14,789 nt of DNA from Mucilaginibacter_A sp050954865. Its GTDB lineage: Bacteria; Bacteroidota; Bacteroidia; Sphingobacteriales; Sphingobacteriaceae. The stretch spans positions 1 to 14,789 of the forward strand of contig JBPBQN010000180.1 of assembly GCA_050954865.1 (NCBI GenBank), in the 5' to 3' direction. Positions 13,070 to 14,789 of this stretch are shown here, piece by piece (position 1 is the stretch's first letter; each line of letters begins with the position of its first letter). The position numbers and the translations under genes were made by a program. The notes below the pieces were generated by a model. The model was not told where the DNA came from and made no database searches. It saw only the letters and a list, made by a program, of their open reading frames with translations.

Positions 13070-14788
13070 TTACTCTAAAGCAGAAGTTGTTTTAGCCGGA
13101 ATTGTAACCGGAAGCGCCGGTTGTGGGTTTCGTCTATTCCTTTTTTTATTGAAAATATTCTTCCAAAACTCAAAAAAAGAATCAAAATCCTGCTGGTAAA
13201 CCAAACCCAAACCGTTTACATATTGCAAACCAAGCTGACTATTAATCGTATTTAAAGTGGTGCTGTTTAAAGCGCGGTAAGAATATTTTGCCGTTAACTT
13301 GCCATCTTTGCTGATCAAATATTGCGCTTCAAAATCTTTAGTAAAATTGTTAAAGTTGGAACTAAAAACGGTTGCATTTTGATTGAAAAGATCATTTCCA
13401 ACCTGATTATTATACAAACTTCCGTTCAAAACCAACCTATTTTTAAACAACCGCAGCGAAGCACTGGCATCATTAAAAGAACGGATATTCAGATCCAGGT
13501 TTTTGATGTTGGATTGCGAAATAAAGTTATTCAGCTTGTTAAAAGCGAATTCGCTGATGGCATCCTGCGCGGTGCTACCAACTTCTTTTGTCAGATTCTG
13601 GCCGGTACCGGTCGCAAATTTTCTTCGCACAATCAAACTCAAAGCCTGCTGATTACGGTTGGTGGCATCATTTAAATATGCTGCCAGTTCATCTTTAATC
13701 GCCGGATCATTGGGGAAGTTAAAGTTGAAATCAATCTCCGGATGTGTTAATGATTTGGTTAACAATAACTCTGCCTGAACCAACTTTTGCTGACCGCCCT
13801 GTGCGTTGGATAAACCCGCTGCTTGATACAAATCGTTGACATCCGTGCGCACCTCATAAATGGCCTGCAGATTAATTTCTGCGTTGGATGGATCGCCCGT
13901 CCACCGGATCGTACCACCTTGATTCACCTGAAAATTTTTGCTGATGAAATTCTGCGCCGTAAACTCAAACTTACCGTTAGAGATCAAATAATCGCCGCGC
14001 ATCTCAAAATCTCCGGAACTGTTGATGTTCAGGAGTAAATTGCTTGCTGTTCCGCTTCCTTCCAGTTGGCCGTAATCGGTGGTAATTTTAACCAGTGTTT
14101 TTTCATCAATGGTTAAATCAAAATTCAAAGTTACGCCGTTAAAAGAGCGTTCTTTTTTTACATTTTTGGATGAATCACGATTAATATAAGTTATAAAATC
14201 ATAAGTGCTTGCCGTGCTGGACGAATTGAGCGGAATATTAAAAACCGTGCCTTCTTCTGTTCTGGCTTTAATATCAATCCGCATGTTATCCGTTGGACCT
14301 TGAAAACTAAATTTTCCTGTTGCAAAAGCATTGCCGTAATACAAACGGTTATCTTTAAACTTCGTGTTTAAAGCCATCAGGTTTTGCGCATCAACGGTAG
14401 CTTCAATATCCGGATTAGATAAATTATTTAAATCAACCGTACCATTAACTATGCCCACGCCTTTTTTGTTATCTTTTAACTGCAAGTTATTAATATAAAT
14501 GACGCTGTTTTTAACCGATAAATTATCGTTAATGATGTAAGGCGTTTTTAAATAATTGATAGTAAAAGCAGCATTTTGCAAATTCAATTTGCCATTAACC
14601 TGCGGTTTTTCGGGCATTCCGGTTACGTCCAAATCAGCAGAAATATGTCCGCCCAAATTAGAAACCAGATCATTTACCAGCGGATCCAGAATTACCGCTT
14701 CCGTTTGATCCATTTTAACATGAAAATCAAGCTTATTATCTTCACTTTCTAAATGGTATTTTCCATTGATGGTAAGTGTTTCCAAACC
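13070..14788 (-). CDS. TamB-like translocation/assembly protein, C-terminal part
   Basis: This is the last 573 codons or so of a TamB/DUF490 family protein. These are long, inner-membrane-anchored beta-taco proteins that span the periplasm and help outer-membrane assembly or lipid transport together with an Omp85-type partner. The visible part is almost all short beta strands. Typical family pieces are VNGKLNLQNAAFTINYLKTP, GNAFATGKFSFQGPTDNMRI, YLISNGKFEFTAQNFISKNF and INLQAIYEVRTDV; the C-terminal DUF490 portion includes LTHPEIDFNFNFPND. The reading frame is open to the right edge and a TTG at 14785 is not the start, so the N-terminal anchor and most of the repeats lie outside. It converges on ribBA with 69 bp between the stops. 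Confidence 0.88.
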   Translation of the reverse strand, partial: GLETLTINGKYHLESEDNKLDFHVKMDQTEAVILDPLVNDLVSNLGGHISADLDVTGMPEKPQVNGKLNLQNAAFTINYLKTPYIINDNLSVKNSVIYINNLQLKDNKKGVGIVNGTVDLNNLSNPDIEATVDAQNLMALNTKFKDNRLYYGNAFATGKFSFQGPTDNMRIDIKARTEEGTVFNIPLNSSSTASTYDFITYINRDSSKNVKKERSFNGVTLNFDLTIDEKTLVKITTDYGQLEGSGTASNLLLNINSSGDFEMRGDYLISNGKFEFTAQNFISKNFQVNQGGTIRWTGDPSNAEINLQAIYEVRTDVNDLYQAAGLSNAQGGQQKLVQAELLLTKSLTHPEIDFNFNFPNDPAIKDELAAYLNDATNRNQQALSLIVRRKFATGTGQNLTKEVGSTAQDAISEFAFNKLNNFISQSNIKNLDLNIRSFNDASASLRLFKNRLVLNGSLYNNQVGNDLFNQNATVFSSNFNNFTKDFEAQYLISKDGKLTAKYSYRALNSTTLNTINSQLGLQYVNGLGLVYQQDFDSFFEFWKNIFNKKRNRRNPQPALPVTIPAKTTSALE

Positions 14789-14789
14789 T

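Noticed and set aside
1..14789. CRISPR array, insertion sequence or prophage
   Set aside because: No spaced direct repeats, transposase, integrase or terminal repeats were seen; the repeated SGSGD-coding DNA at 1820-2180 is a protein repeat.

Overview
The window reads as chromosomal DNA of a Bacteroidota bacterium, most likely of the Sphingobacteriaceae (Pedobacter/Mucilaginibacter type). The gene families point that way: head-GIN (DUF2807) protein, START-like small protein, a single-chain RibBA of about 400 residues, and a TamB-like protein. So do the Bacteroidota-type -7 promoter boxes (TAnnTTTG) and the lack of clear Shine-Dalgarno sites. The genus is inferred from protein character, not from a marker gene. 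Most of the window is housekeeping or cell-envelope metabolism. I find no CRISPR array, integrase, insertion sequence, rRNA or phage genes.

Layout. On the + strand, a 5'-truncated M1 metallopeptidase (2-1405) is followed by a secreted head-GIN protein with SGSGD repeats (1463-2197) and a strong bidirectional terminator. Next is a toxin-antitoxin-like pair: an intact DUF433 gene (2282-2512) overlapping a decayed DUF5615 toxin gene (2496-2820). On the - strand, a probable operon runs proline dehydrogenase (6855-5659), GT39/ArnT-like glycosyltransferase (5577-3862), then a frameshifted outer-membrane barrel-like gene (3858-2852). A 68-bp divergent promoter region separates this from a tightly packed + strand operon: S4-domain RNA-binding protein, aroB and a sterol-desaturase-family hydroxylase (6924-9089).

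About 440 bp with no confident gene follow, then a tRNA-Met(CAU) on the - strand with its own promoter box and terminator. A + strand START-like gene and an lptF/lptG-type permease gene with a TTG start come next. Then ribBA, with a hairpin in its leader, and finally the C-terminal part of a TamB-like protein on the - strand, running off the right edge.

Several genes serve the envelope: LptF/G in lipopolysaccharide export, TamB in outer-membrane assembly, the glycosyltransferase in lipid-linked sugar transfer, and the barrel and GIN proteins. AroB, RibBA and proline dehydrogenase are basic metabolism. The most interesting unexplained signal is a short dispersed motif, ATRCTGTTTTTAY followed in most copies by a loosely conserved tail ending in TAAA. 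It sits at or just after stop codons at four intergenic sites, and at one of them two copies face each other as a 44-bp palindrome.
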